From: Nonomuraea roseoviolacea subsp. carminata
Lineage (GTDB): Bacteria; Actinomycetota; Actinomycetes; Streptosporangiales; Streptosporangiaceae
Assembly (NCBI RefSeq): GCF_024172185.1
Contig: NZ_JAMZEC010000001.1
Coordinates: 1,302,001-1,366,000, forward strand
Direction: 5' to 3'
DNA: 64,000 nt
This document shows, in pieces, positions 1 to 8,076 of the stretch. The translations under genes were made by a program, and so were the position numbers. The first letter of the stretch is position 1. Each line of letters starts with the position of its first letter. The notes below the pieces were generated by a model, which saw only the letters and a program-made list of their open reading frames with translations, was not told where the DNA came from and ran no database searches.

Positions 1-474
1 CGTCTTCTGCCCGTACAGCCGCCAGCCGCCGTCGGCCCGCTCGGCGCGGGAGGTGAGCGCGGCCAGGTCGCTGCCCGCCTCGGGCTCGGACCACGCCTGC
101 GCCCAGACCTGGTCGGCGCGCGCCATGCCGGGCAGCCAGGCGCGCCGCTGCTCCTCGGTGCCGAACGCCATCAGGGTCGGGGCGAGCAGGAAGACGCCGT
201 TCTGGCTGACCCGGCCGGGAGCGCCGGCGGCCCAGTACTCCTCCTCGAAGATCAGCCATTCGACGAGCGACGCGCCGCGCCCGCCGTACTCCTCGGGCCA
301 GGAGACGGCGGAGAGGCGGGCGGAGGCGAGCAGCGCCTCCCAGGCGCGGTGCGCCTCGAAGCCCTCGGGGGTGTCCATCGACGGCAGCCGGTCGGGTACG
401 TGCCCGGCCAGCCAGTCGCGGACCTCGGCGCGGAAGTCCCGCTCGGCCCTGGTGAAGTCGAGATCCACGGACAC
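1..474 (-). CDS. Acyl-CoA dehydrogenase, N-terminal part (runs off window)
   Basis: The reverse strand from GTG 474 reads 158 residues to the window edge with no stop. The text is typical of the acyl-CoA dehydrogenase N-terminal and middle domains: WPEEYGGRG near residue 59, then the flavin/substrate-loop motif WSEPEAGSDLA near residue 129. Family members oxidise acyl-CoA thioesters with FAD and pass electrons to ETF. The C-terminal catalytic domain lies outside the window. An in-frame GTG at 468 is an alternative start, and the ribosome site is weak. A TetR-type palindrome at 478-495 abuts the start, and the same motif recurs before the ABC importer and monooxygenase genes, hinting at coordinated catabolism. 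Substrate unknown. Confidence 0.85.
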   Translation of the reverse strand, partial: MSVDLDFTRAERDFRAEVRDWLAGHVPDRLPSMDTPEGFEAHRAWEALLASARLSAVSWPEEYGGRGASLVEWLIFEEEYWAAGAPGRVSQNGVFLLAPTLMAFGTEEQRRAWLPGMARADQVWAQAWSEPEAGSDLAALTSRAERADGGWRLYGQKT

Positions 475-477
475 CAA

Positions 478-495
478 CCTAGCGCACGCTTGGTC
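478..495. promoter_or_regulatory. Operator-like site A (shared motif)
   Basis: CCTAGCGCACGCTTGGTC lies directly upstream of the acyl-CoA dehydrogenase start. It is a near-palindrome matching sites at 7951-7968, 8030-8047 and 26176-26193. The length and dyad symmetry fit a TetR-family operator; the cognate regulator is not identified here. Confidence 0.5.
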
Positions 496-530
496 AACTG
501 GCCAGGCGCGGCCGGGCGATCCGGAGCGGT

Positions 531-1532
531 TCATCCGGCCGATGGCCCGGCGGCCCCGGTCCGGAAGGCGCGGCGCAGGGCGGCGAGCCGGGCCGCGGAG
601 ACGGCCCGGCCCAGCTCGGTGTCCGGCAGCAGCACCTCGAACCCGTGGAAGCCGCCCGGATAGAGGTGGAACTCCGTCGAGACCCCCGCCTCGGCGAGCC
701 GCCGGGCGTAGTCGAGCGCCTCGTCCCGGAAGATCTCCAGCTCCGTCACGTCCACGAACGCCGGCGGCAGCCCGGCCAGGTCCGTCGCCCGGGCGGGCGC
801 CGCGTACGGGGAGACGTCCGCGCCGCCCGCCCGCTCGCCGAGCAGGGACCGCCAGCCGAAGGCGTTGGCCGCGCCGTCCCACAGCGGGGCGTCGGCGAGG
901 CGGCTGGACGGGGTGACGCCGCGGTCGTCGAGCATCGGGCCGGCCAGGAGCTGGAACGCCACGGGCGGGCCGCCCCGGTCGCGGGCCAGCAGGGTCGTGG
1001 CCGCGGCCAGGCCGCCGCCCGCGCTCATCCCGGCGACGGCCAGCCGGGACGGGTCGGCACCGAGCACAGCGGCGTTCGCGGCGGTCCACACCAGGCCGGC
1101 GTAGCAGTCCTCGACGGGCGCCGGGTGCGGGTGCTCGGGCGCGAGCCGGTAGTCGACGGAGACGGCGACGCAGCCGAGCCGCTCCACGTACCCGGCGAGC
1201 AGGCCGTCGTCCATCTCGGGCCGGCCGAAGACCATGCCCCCGCCGTGGATCCAGTACAGACACGGCCTCCCCGCCGGAGCTGAGGACGGAGCCGGGGGCG
1301 GGGCCGCCGGGAGGTGGACGCGCAGGCGCACGTCGCCTCCGGGGCCGGGCGCGCGCCGCTCCTCGACCACCACCCCCGGCCCGGGCGGCGGCATGAGCGC
1401 TAGCAGGGCGTCCAGCTCGGCCCGGTGCCGCGCGACGGCCTCGGGCGTGAGCGTCGCCGCCTCCAGCATGTGCAGCGGCGCCCGTTCCAGGGCCTCGCGC
1501 AGTTCCGGGTCGAGGTTGGGGTGCAGCGTCAT
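531..1532 (-). CDS. Alpha/beta hydrolase, hormone-sensitive-lipase-like esterase
   Basis: A 333-residue cytoplasmic esterase of the HSL/acetyl-hydrolase family, which cleaves carboxyl esters of small or acyl substrates. Visible motifs in order are the oxyanion-hole HGGG at residues 96-99, DYRLAPEHP near 128, the nucleophile elbow GMSAGGG with Ser170, the acid in FRDEA (Asp270) and the base in GGFHGFE (His296). The elbow has Met where most HSL members have Asp (GDSAGG). ATG 1532 is chosen because it follows an AGGAAGG ribosome site and starts at the usual family N-terminus. It is 57 bp downstream of, and in the same direction as, the PfpI gene. Natural substrate unknown. Confidence 0.85.
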   Translation of the reverse strand: MTLHPNLDPELREALERAPLHMLEAATLTPEAVARHRAELDALLALMPPPGPGVVVEERRAPGPGGDVRLRVHLPAAPPPAPSSAPAGRPCLYWIHGGGMVFGRPEMDDGLLAGYVERLGCVAVSVDYRLAPEHPHPAPVEDCYAGLVWTAANAAVLGADPSRLAVAGMSAGGGLAAATTLLARDRGGPPVAFQLLAGPMLDDRGVTPSSRLADAPLWDGAANAFGWRSLLGERAGGADVSPYAAPARATDLAGLPPAFVDVTELEIFRDEALDYARRLAEAGVSTEFHLYPGGFHGFEVLLPDTELGRAVSAARLAALRRAFRTGAAGPSAG

Positions 1533-1588
1533 GCCCCAAGTCCTTCCTCGGAACGGGCCCCCGTACCCCTGAAGGCCCGGACGGGCGC

Positions 1589-2245
1589 CTACGCGAGGAG
1601 TTCGACGACGCGCTCGGCCAGCGGGGCGGCGCTGGCGGGGTTCTGGCCGGTGGCGAGGCGGCCGTCGACGACCACCTGGGCCTGCCAGTCCGGCGCACCC
1701 TCGTGCCGCGCGCCCCGCTCCACCAGCGCGTCGGCCAGCAGGAACGGCACGACGGTGTCCACTCCGGCGGCCTTCTCCTCGCTGTCGGTGAACGCGGCGA
1801 CCCGCTTGCCCGCCACCAGGTGGGTGCCGTCGGACAGCGTGAGGTTCACCAGCGCGGACGGCCCGTGGCAGACGGCGGCCACCACGCCGCCGCGCTCGTA
1901 GACCTCCCTGCCGACGCGGGCGACGTCGGGGTCGGTCGGGAAGTCCCACATGGTGCCGTGGCCGCCGGCGTAGAAGACGGCGTCGTAGGCGGAGCCGTCC
2001 ACGTCGGCCAGCCTGGCGGTGTCACGGGCCGCCTGCGTGGCGAGGAAGGCGTTCTGTACCTCGTCGGACGGGTCATGGCCGTCCTGGGGCGGCTCGCCGC
2101 CGCGCACGCTGGCCACGTCCACGTCGAACCCGGCCGCGCGGAACACCTCCCACGGATGCGCCGCCTCGGACACGTAGTAGCCCGTCGGGCGTACGCCGCC
2201 GAGGTCGTCGTGGCTGGTCAGTGCGATGAGAATGCGCTTGGTCAT
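1589..2245 (-). CDS. DJ-1/PfpI (class I glutamine amidotransferase-like) protein
   Basis: A 218-residue protein of the Hsp31/DJ-1 branch. The nucleophile elbow reads VAAVCHGPSAL with Cys126 and the adjacent His127. The N-terminal strand (KRILIALTSHD), the conserved E in SEAAHPWEVF and the AGGHGTMWDF turn near residue 93 complete the family signature. Such proteins act as glyoxalase III-type detoxifiers, deglycases or chaperones; which applies here cannot be told. It is divergent from the LysR gene at 2317, so the two probably share the 2246-2316 control region. An upstream in-frame start at 2278 exists but would add an atypical leader. Confidence 0.85.
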   Translation of the reverse strand: MTKRILIALTSHDDLGGVRPTGYYVSEAAHPWEVFRAAGFDVDVASVRGGEPPQDGHDPSDEVQNAFLATQAARDTARLADVDGSAYDAVFYAGGHGTMWDFPTDPDVARVGREVYERGGVVAAVCHGPSALVNLTLSDGTHLVAGKRVAAFTDSEEKAAGVDTVVPFLLADALVERGARHEGAPDWQAQVVVDGRLATGQNPASAAPLAERVVELLA

Positions 2246-2302
2246 GCCCCCAGGATGGCGCGCGTAGCCATCAGCCACAAATAGCGCGAAGCCCGACGAG
2301 CC

Positions 2303-2316
2303 ATCAGAATACTGAT
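2303..2316. promoter_or_regulatory. Palindrome at LysR/PfpI divergent promoter
   Basis: ATCAG-AATA-CTGAT is a perfect dyad ending exactly at the LysR start codon. A second AGCCATCAG half-site at 2266-2274 repeats the one at 2299-2307. This fits LysR autoregulation and control of the divergent PfpI gene. No ribosome site precedes ATG 2317, so that message may be leaderless. Confidence 0.4.
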
Positions 2317-3180
2317 ATGCCGGTATCGCTGGATCTGCTCAGGACCTTCCTCGCCGTGTACCGCACCGGGTCGATCACGGCGGCGGCCCAGACGCTCCGC
2401 CTGTCGCAGCCCGCCGTCACCGCCCAGGTCAAGTCGCTGGAGGCGGCCCTGGAACGGCCGCTGTTCGACCGGATGCCGCGCGGGGTGACGCCCACGGCCG
2501 CCGCGGACGAGCTGGCCCGCCGGGTGGCCGCCTCCCTCGACACGCTGGACGCCGTCGTGGGGGCGCGGCTGCCGGTCGAGCGCGCGGTGCACCTGGGCGG
2601 GCCGGCGGAGTTCCTGTCGGAGCAGGTGGTGCCGATGCTCGCGCCGCTGGTGAGCGACGGGCTGCGGGTGCGCCTCACGTTCGGCCTGTCCGACGACCTG
2701 CTCGCCGACCTCGCCGCCGGGCGGCTCGACCTGGTCGTCTCCACGATCCGGCCGCGCCACCGCGGCATCCAGGCCGAGCCGGTGTACGACGAGGAGTTCG
2801 TGCTGGTCGCCGCCCCGGCCGTGGCGGGGCGATGGCCGGGCGAGCTGCCGCTGATCGCGTACGCGGAGGACCTGCCGATCGTGCGGCGCTACTGGCGCAC
2901 GGTCTTCGGCCGCCGCCCGTCGGCGGACGCCCGGCTGGTGATCCCCGACCTGCGGGGCGTCCTGAACGCGGTGCTGGCCGGGATGGGGTGCTCGGTGCTG
3001 CCCGCGTACCTGTGCCGGGCGCACCTGGCGTCCGGGGCGCTGGTGGCGCTGACCGAGCCGGAGGTGCCGCCGATCAACACCGGCTACCTCGCGGTCCGCT
3101 CGGGCGGCCTGTCCGCCGAGCCGGTCGCCCGCGTCCACGCCCACCTGCTCGCGGCGATCCGCGCCGTCCCGTCCTTCTGA
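2317..3180 (+). CDS. LysR-family transcriptional regulator
   Basis: A 287-residue LysR regulator. The N-terminal winged helix-turn-helix is clear: LLRTFLAVYRTGSITAAAQ, then LSQPAVTAQVKSLE and LFDRMPRG-TPT within residues 5-62, followed by the linker helix. The rest is the two-lobed periplasmic-binding-like effector domain. It is transcribed away from the PfpI/DJ-1 gene, the classic LysR arrangement, so that gene and the esterase behind it are the likely targets. Effector unknown. Confidence 0.9.
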   Translation: MPVSLDLLRTFLAVYRTGSITAAAQTLRLSQPAVTAQVKSLEAALERPLFDRMPRGVTPTAAADELARRVAASLDTLDAVVGARLPVERAVHLGGPAEFLSEQVVPMLAPLVSDGLRVRLTFGLSDDLLADLAAGRLDLVVSTIRPRHRGIQAEPVYDEEFVLVAAPAVAGRWPGELPLIAYAEDLPIVRRYWRTVFGRRPSADARLVIPDLRGVLNAVLAGMGCSVLPAYLCRAHLASGALVALTEPEVPPINTGYLAVRSGGLSAEPVARVHAHLLAAIRAVPSF

Positions 3181-3199
3181 CCGCCCCGGACCCGGAGCA

Positions 3200-3259
3200 G
3201 CGGTCAGCCCAGGTACGCCGCCCCGATCCGGAGGGGCGGTCAGCCCAGGTACGCCGCCC
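3200..3259. repeat. 24-bp direct repeat duplicating the livG 3' end
   Basis: The same 24 bases occur at 3200-3223 and 3236-3259, offset 36 bp. The second copy holds the last codons and stop of the ABC ATPase gene (AAYLG-stop). The first is a non-functional copy in the 3' spacer. It looks like a local tandem duplication. Confidence 0.8.
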
Positions 3260-3980
3260 GCACCACCGGGTCCTCCCGCACCTCCTCCGGCGGGCCCGTG
3301 GCGATGACCCGGCCGAGGTCGAGCACCACCAGCCGGTCGCAGGCGTCCATGACGAAACCCATGTCGTGCTCGACGAGCAGCACCGTGGTGTCCAGCGCCG
3401 CGACCACCGCGCGCAGCCGGTCGCCCTGCTCCGCGTCGAGCCCGGAGGTGGGCTCGTCGAGCAGCAGCAGCCTCGGCCGGTCGGCCAGGGCGCGGGCCAG
3501 CTCCACCATCCGCCGCTGCCCCACCGGCAGCGCCGCCGCGTACGCGTCGCGCAGCGCGGTCAGCCCGCACAGCTCCAGCACCTCGTCCACGCGCGCCCGC
3601 CGCTCGCGCTCCAGCCGCCGCCGCGCGGGCCGGCCCACCAGGTCGGCGACCAGGCCGCCCCCGCCGCCGTGCCAGTCGAGGGCCGCCAGCACGTTGCCGG
3701 CCACCGTGAGCCGCCCGAACACCTGCGTGCGCTGGAACGTGCGCCGCAGCCCGCGCCGGGCGCGCCGCACCGCGGAGGCCCGGGTCAGGTCCTCCCCCGC
3801 CACACTCACCCGCCCCGCGCCCGGCCGGCGCAGCCCCGACACCACGTCGAACAGCGTCGTCTTGCCCGCGCCGTTCGGCCCGATGACCCCGCACACCTGC
3901 CCTTCCGGCACCTCGAACGACACCCCGTCCAGGGCCTTGACCCCGCCGAAGGACACGGACACGTCGCTCACCCGCAGCAT
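3240..3980 (-). CDS. livG: Branched-chain-type ABC transporter ATP-binding protein (LivG-like)
   Basis: A 246-residue cytoplasmic ATPase of a LivFGHMJ-type importer. Walker A GPNGAGKTT is near residue 34, the LivG-type insert RTFQRTQVFGRLTV follows, then the degenerate signature LPVGQRRMVELARAL and Walker B LLLLDEPTSGLD, with the H-loop in LVEHDMGF. Its ATG overlaps the stop of the upstream permease-ATPase fusion by four bases (ATGA), so translation is coupled. With the fusion and the binding lipoprotein it completes the importer: two ATPases, two permease domains, one binding protein. The substrate could be branched-chain amino acids, but this family also imports amides, urea and aromatic acids. 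Confidence 0.9.
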   Translation of the reverse strand: MLRVSDVSVSFGGVKALDGVSFEVPEGQVCGVIGPNGAGKTTLFDVVSGLRRPGAGRVSVAGEDLTRASAVRRARRGLRRTFQRTQVFGRLTVAGNVLAALDWHGGGGGLVADLVGRPARRRLERERRARVDEVLELCGLTALRDAYAAALPVGQRRMVELARALADRPRLLLLDEPTSGLDAEQGDRLRAVVAALDTTVLLVEHDMGFVMDACDRLVVLDLGRVIATGPPEEVREDPVVRAAYLG

Positions 3981-6637
3981 CACGACACCCCCAGGTAGGC
4001 GGCGGTCAGCCGGTCGGCGTCCACCTCGGAGCGCGGCCCGGTCCAGGTGATGCGGCCGAGCCGCATGAACGCCACGCGGTCGGCCACGGCCAGCGCCTCG
4101 GTGGCCTTCTCCTCGACCAGCAGCAGGGCCACCCCGCGCTCGCGCAGCTCGGCGAACACCTCGAACACCTGCCGGACCACGAGCGGGGCCAGCCCCAGCG
4201 ACGGCTCGTCGGCGATGAGCACCCGGGGCGGCCTGACGAGCGCGGGAGCCAGGGTGAGGAGCTGCTGCTCGCCGCCGGACAGCGCCCCGGCGGGCACGCC
4301 GCGGCGGGCGGCGAGCTGCGGCATCCGCTCGTACGCGGGGGCGGGGTCGTCGAGCCAGGTGCGCAGGTTCTCGTCCACGGTGAGGCCCGGGAAGACGCCC
4401 CGGCCCTCGGGCGCCAGCAGCACCCCGGCCCGGGCCCTGCGGTGCGCGGGCCACGCCGTGACGTCCCGGCCGTCGAGCAGCACCCGGCCGGCGGCCACGG
4501 GCAGGTCACCGGCGGCGACGGCGCAGGCGGTGGACTTGCCGGCGCCGTTCGCGCCGAGCAGCGCGACCACCTCGCCGGGCCGTACGGACAGCTCGACCCC
4601 GCGCAGCACCGTGCAGTCGGCGTAGCCCGCCACCACGTTCTCCAGCCGGAACAGGACGGGCTCCTCCCTCTCGACGGCGGGAGACGCTCTGTCGGCGGGC
4701 TCCTCCACGACGAGGGAAGCAGCAGGTGAAGGGGTGGCGGGGCGCTCGCGCTCCTGGCGGCGCAGCCGGCGCCGGTGGCGGGACTCGGCGAACTGCGCCA
4801 GCACCCCGTCCGGATGCCGGGCCAGGACCACGCCGCCCGCGCCGAACAGGATGGCCCCCACGTGCGCCGACAGGCCCCACGTGGCCAGCAGCTCGGGCAT
4901 GGCGGCGGCGACCAGCCCGCCGAGCACCGCGCCGCCGACCCGGCGCACCCCCTGGAGCACCACCACGGCCAGCCACACGAATCCGGAGAAGGCCGGCAGG
5001 TCGGTCGCCGTGATCGACTCCTTGGAGACGGCGAACAGCACGCCGCCCAGCCCGGCGATCCCCGACGCCAGCACGAACAGCGTGATCTTGGCGCGGGGCG
5101 CGGACAGCCCCGAGGTGGCGGCGGCGGCCGGCGCGGAGCGGACCGCGAGGACGGCCCGCCCGGAGGCCGAGCGTTCGAGGTTGCGCACCAGCAGCCCGGC
5201 CAGCCCGACCAGCGCGAGCAGCAGCACCACCCGCACCCGGGGGTCGGAGGTGTCGGCGAACCCGAGGGACAGCGCGGGCAGCGGCCAGCCGATCGTGCCG
5301 TTGCTGAAGGCGTCCACCTGGAACAGCACCTGGTCGGCGAGCAGCGCGAGGGCCAGCGTGGCCAGCGTCAGCACCCGTCCGCCGAGCCGCAGCGCGGGCA
5401 GCGCCACCAGCAGGCCGACCGCGCACGCCGCGAGCACCCCGAGCAGGATCGCGGCGAAGAACGGCAGCCCCGACGCGTACGCCCACCCGCAGGCCAGCGC
5501 CGCCATCGCGGCGAACGACGCCTGGGCCAGGTTGACCATGCCGCCGATCCCGGTGACCACCACGAACGAGCAGAAGATCAGCGCCAGCACCAGCCCGTTG
5601 GCCGCGACGCCCACGTAGTACTCCGGGCCCGCGGCGGTGAAGGCGAGCAGCGCGGCCAGGGCCAGCGCCCACGGCAGGCGCCGCCGCCACAGCGGCACCG
5701 CGGCCAGGTGGTCGGGCGGCGGCGCGTCCTCGGCCGTGCTGCCCGCCACCCGCTCGCGCGAGCGGTTGAGCAGCACGAGCCCGGCGAACAGCAGGATCAC
5801 CGGCACGGCGGTCCGCAGCCCGGTGACCTCCTCGAGGAAGTCGGTGTACCCGGCGACCAGGTTCTGCACGACGCCCAGCCCGAGCCCGGCGGCGAACGTC
5901 CACGGCACCGACCGCAGCCGCCCGAACACCGCCGCCGTGGCCGAGGCGAACAGCAGCACCGTGTACGCGGTGGCGTCGAGCCCGATCACCGGCACGGCCA
6001 GCACCCCGGCGAGCCCGGCCAGGCCGGAGCCGAGCATCCAGGCCAGGGCGGAGGTGGCGTCCACGTCCACGCCGCGCAGCGTGGCCAGGCGCCGCCGGTC
6101 CACGGAGGCGCGCATGCGCAGCCCGTACGGGGTGTGCCGGAGGAACGCCCACAGGCCGGCGGCGGTGAGGGCGGAGAGCGCGAAGGTGATGAGCTGGTCG
6201 GTGTCGAGGCGGACGCCGAGCACGTCGAGAGCGGCGGCCGGGTGCGGGCCGACGCCGCGCGGCAGGGCGGTGGCGTCGGCGGGCGGCAGGCCGAGCAGGT
6301 CCACGGCGAGCAGGCCGAGGGCGGGCAGCGCGATCGTCAGCCCGATGGTGGCGACGATCTGCGCGGTCTCCCCGGCCCGGGCCAGGCCGCGGAACATGGC
6401 GCGGTGCAGCAGGTAACCGAGCGCGGGCGCGAAGAGGCCGACCGCGAGCAGCGCCGACAGCCACGGGGGCAGCCCGGCCCGGTCGCACTGGTAGAACAGC
6501 AGGGCCGCCATGAAGCCGACGGCGCCGTGGGCGAAGTTGAACACGCCGGTGGCCGCGTACGACAGGGTGAGACCCGCCCCCATGACGGCGAAGACGGCGC
6601 CGGTGACCAGCCCGCTGAGGATGTATCCGGCGATCAT
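3980..6637 (-). CDS. Fused ABC importer subunit: LivH permease + LivM permease + LivF ATPase
   Basis: One uninterrupted frame of 885 residues joins three normally separate subunits. Residues about 1-290 are LivH-like (MIAGYILSGLVTGAVFAVMG start, ATGVFNFAHGA motif). About 305-625 are LivM-like (GGMVNLAQASFAAM motif). About 662-885 are LivF-like, with Walker A GANGAGKST near 695, signature LSGGEQQLL near 785 and Walker B VLIADEPSLGL near 805. Hydrophobic segments run through the first 600 residues. A low-complexity charged linker separates LivM from LivF. The ATG overlaps the binding-protein stop and the stop overlaps the livG start, both as ATGA. LivG remains separate, so the ATPase pair is one free and one tethered subunit. 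Confidence 0.88.
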   Translation of the reverse strand: MIAGYILSGLVTGAVFAVMGAGLTLSYAATGVFNFAHGAVGFMAALLFYQCDRAGLPPWLSALLAVGLFAPALGYLLHRAMFRGLARAGETAQIVATIGLTIALPALGLLAVDLLGLPPADATALPRGVGPHPAAALDVLGVRLDTDQLITFALSALTAAGLWAFLRHTPYGLRMRASVDRRRLATLRGVDVDATSALAWMLGSGLAGLAGVLAVPVIGLDATAYTVLLFASATAAVFGRLRSVPWTFAAGLGLGVVQNLVAGYTDFLEEVTGLRTAVPVILLFAGLVLLNRSRERVAGSTAEDAPPPDHLAAVPLWRRRLPWALALAALLAFTAAGPEYYVGVAANGLVLALIFCSFVVVTGIGGMVNLAQASFAAMAALACGWAYASGLPFFAAILLGVLAACAVGLLVALPALRLGGRVLTLATLALALLADQVLFQVDAFSNGTIGWPLPALSLGFADTSDPRVRVVLLLALVGLAGLLVRNLERSASGRAVLAVRSAPAAAATSGLSAPRAKITLFVLASGIAGLGGVLFAVSKESITATDLPAFSGFVWLAVVVLQGVRRVGGAVLGGLVAAAMPELLATWGLSAHVGAILFGAGGVVLARHPDGVLAQFAESRHRRRLRRQERERPATPSPAASLVVEEPADRASPAVEREEPVLFRLENVVAGYADCTVLRGVELSVRPGEVVALLGANGAGKSTACAVAAGDLPVAAGRVLLDGRDVTAWPAHRRARAGVLLAPEGRGVFPGLTVDENLRTWLDDPAPAYERMPQLAARRGVPAGALSGGEQQLLTLAPALVRPPRVLIADEPSLGLAPLVVRQVFEVFAELRERGVALLLVEEKATEALAVADRVAFMRLGRITWTGPRSEVDADRLTAAYLGVS

Positions 6638-7905
6638 CTGAGCGGCACGTTGTCGAAGCACTTCATGCTCTTGGCCACCTTGAACGCGCCGCCCTCCAGC
6701 TTGACCAGGGCGCCGCAGCCGTTCGGCTCGGTGTGGTCCTGGGGGAAGCGGATGCGGCCGAATCCGGCGTTCTCGTAGGAGTAGCCGCCGTTGGCGGTGG
6801 CCAGGAACTTCTCGCGGGTGAGGTCCTTGCCGGTCTTGGCGAGCAGGTCGAGGAAGATGTCGGCGGCCCAGTAGCCGATCGCCATGTGCTGGGTGAGCGT
6901 GGCCCCGGGCGCGACCTTCTCGACGTCCGCCTTGAACGCGGCGATCTCGGGGGCGGTCGACTCGAACGGCTCGAACATCGGCGCGGCGACGACGCCCTCC
7001 ATCGCCTGCGCGCTGGCCGGGTCCTTGAGGATGGCGGCGTCGTAGCTGGTGGCGTCCGTGAGCACGCCCCGGTAGCCGGCCCGCTTGAGCGCGGAGTAGA
7101 GGCCGACGTTGAACTTGGTGCCGGCGATGACCGAGACGACGACGTCGGGCGCCTTGCCGCCGTCCGAGGTCATGATCTTGTTGACGTACGGGAGCCAGTC
7201 GGGGGGCGGCGCGGCGGCGGGCAGGCCGGAGTTCACGCCGGCCAGCTCGAACCCGGCCGCGGCGAACGACTGGGAGATCGTCGTCCCGCCGTACTTGCTG
7301 CCGCTGGAGTCGGTGGTCTGGACGTAGACGCTCTTGCCCTGCGCACCCCCGAGCAGGTCGGCCATCTGCCTGCCCCACCAGGTCTGCGAGCCGGCCCCCT
7401 TCCTGGGCGCCAGGCAGCCGTTGTAGCCGAATCCGGTCCGCGTCCCGCACCACTGCGGACCGGTGGCCCAGCCGAACCACGGCACGCCCTGCTGCTCCAG
7501 GAACGCCGCGCCGCCGAAGTTGGGCGCGTGCACGGGCACCAGGGCGAACACCTGGTCCTTCTGCACGAGTTTCCTGGCCGCCGCGTCGCCCTTGGCCGCG
7601 TCCTGGCCGTCGTCCTCGGCGCCGACGAACTCGATCTTCCGTCCGTTGACGCCGCCCTCGGCGTTGGCCCGCTCGAACCTGGCCCTGGCGCCGATCTCGG
7701 CGTCCTTGGTGGAGTAGCCGCTGGCGCTGGTCTTGGTCAGCACGCCGCCGACCTTGACGGTGGTCGCGGTGACGCCGGGCGCGGCGCCGCCGGTCGCGGC
7801 GGGCGTCCTGCGCTCGGCGGCGCAGCCGGCCAGCAGCAGCGTCACGGCCAGCGCGCCCGACAGGGCCGCCGCGCTCCGCCGCACCTCGTGATGTCGTCGC
7901 ACCAT
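6634..7905 (-). CDS. Branched-chain-type ABC transporter substrate-binding lipoprotein
   Basis: A 423-residue type I periplasmic-binding-fold protein. The N-terminus has basic residues, a hydrophobic core and the lipobox LLAGC, so it should be a membrane-anchored lipoprotein. The mature part begins GVTATTVKVGG and continues with the Peripla_BP_6 pattern (ARFERANAEGGVNGRKIEFV, DDGQDAAK). ATG 7905 follows AGAGGTGAAGG. It is the first gene of a three-gene, translationally coupled importer operon. The 171-bp spacer to the divergent alcohol dehydrogenase carries two copies of the shared operator motif. The ligand cannot be predicted; the neighbouring oxidoreductases suggest a catabolic substrate. 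Confidence 0.9.
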   Translation of the reverse strand: MVRRHHEVRRSAAALSGALAVTLLLAGCAAERRTPAATGGAAPGVTATTVKVGGVLTKTSASGYSTKDAEIGARARFERANAEGGVNGRKIEFVGAEDDGQDAAKGDAAARKLVQKDQVFALVPVHAPNFGGAAFLEQQGVPWFGWATGPQWCGTRTGFGYNGCLAPRKGAGSQTWWGRQMADLLGGAQGKSVYVQTTDSSGSKYGGTTISQSFAAAGFELAGVNSGLPAAAPPPDWLPYVNKIMTSDGGKAPDVVVSVIAGTKFNVGLYSALKRAGYRGVLTDATSYDAAILKDPASAQAMEGVVAAPMFEPFESTAPEIAAFKADVEKVAPGATLTQHMAIGYWAADIFLDLLAKTGKDLTREKFLATANGGYSYENAGFGRIRFPQDHTEPNGCGALVKLEGGAFKVAKSMKCFDNVPLR

Positions 7906-7950
7906 CGCCTTCACCTCTTGGGTACGGCGTGCGCCATGCCCTCTTCTTGG

Positions 7951-7968
7951 CCTAGCGCTCGCTTGGTT
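7951..7968. promoter_or_regulatory. Operator-like site B (shared motif)
   Basis: CCTAGCGCTCGCTTGGTT lies 46 bp before the binding-protein start. It differs by a few bases from sites A, C and D. Confidence 0.5.
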
Positions 7969-8029
7969 TCGGCCAGCGTAAATTCGGCCCCAGAAGGTGT
8001 CAACGGACCCCGGGGCAAGAAGGATCTTG

Positions 8030-8047
8030 CCGAGCAATCGCTTGCTC
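8030..8047. promoter_or_regulatory. Operator-like site C (shared motif)
   Basis: CCGAGCAATCGCTTGCTC contains the perfect dyad GAGCAA-TCGC-TTGCTC, 30 bp upstream of the alcohol dehydrogenase start. Its first 15 bases are identical to the reverse complement of site D at 26176-26193. Confidence 0.5.
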
Positions 8048-8076
8048 ACGTCGCACGGCCGGGCTAGCGTGAGCGC

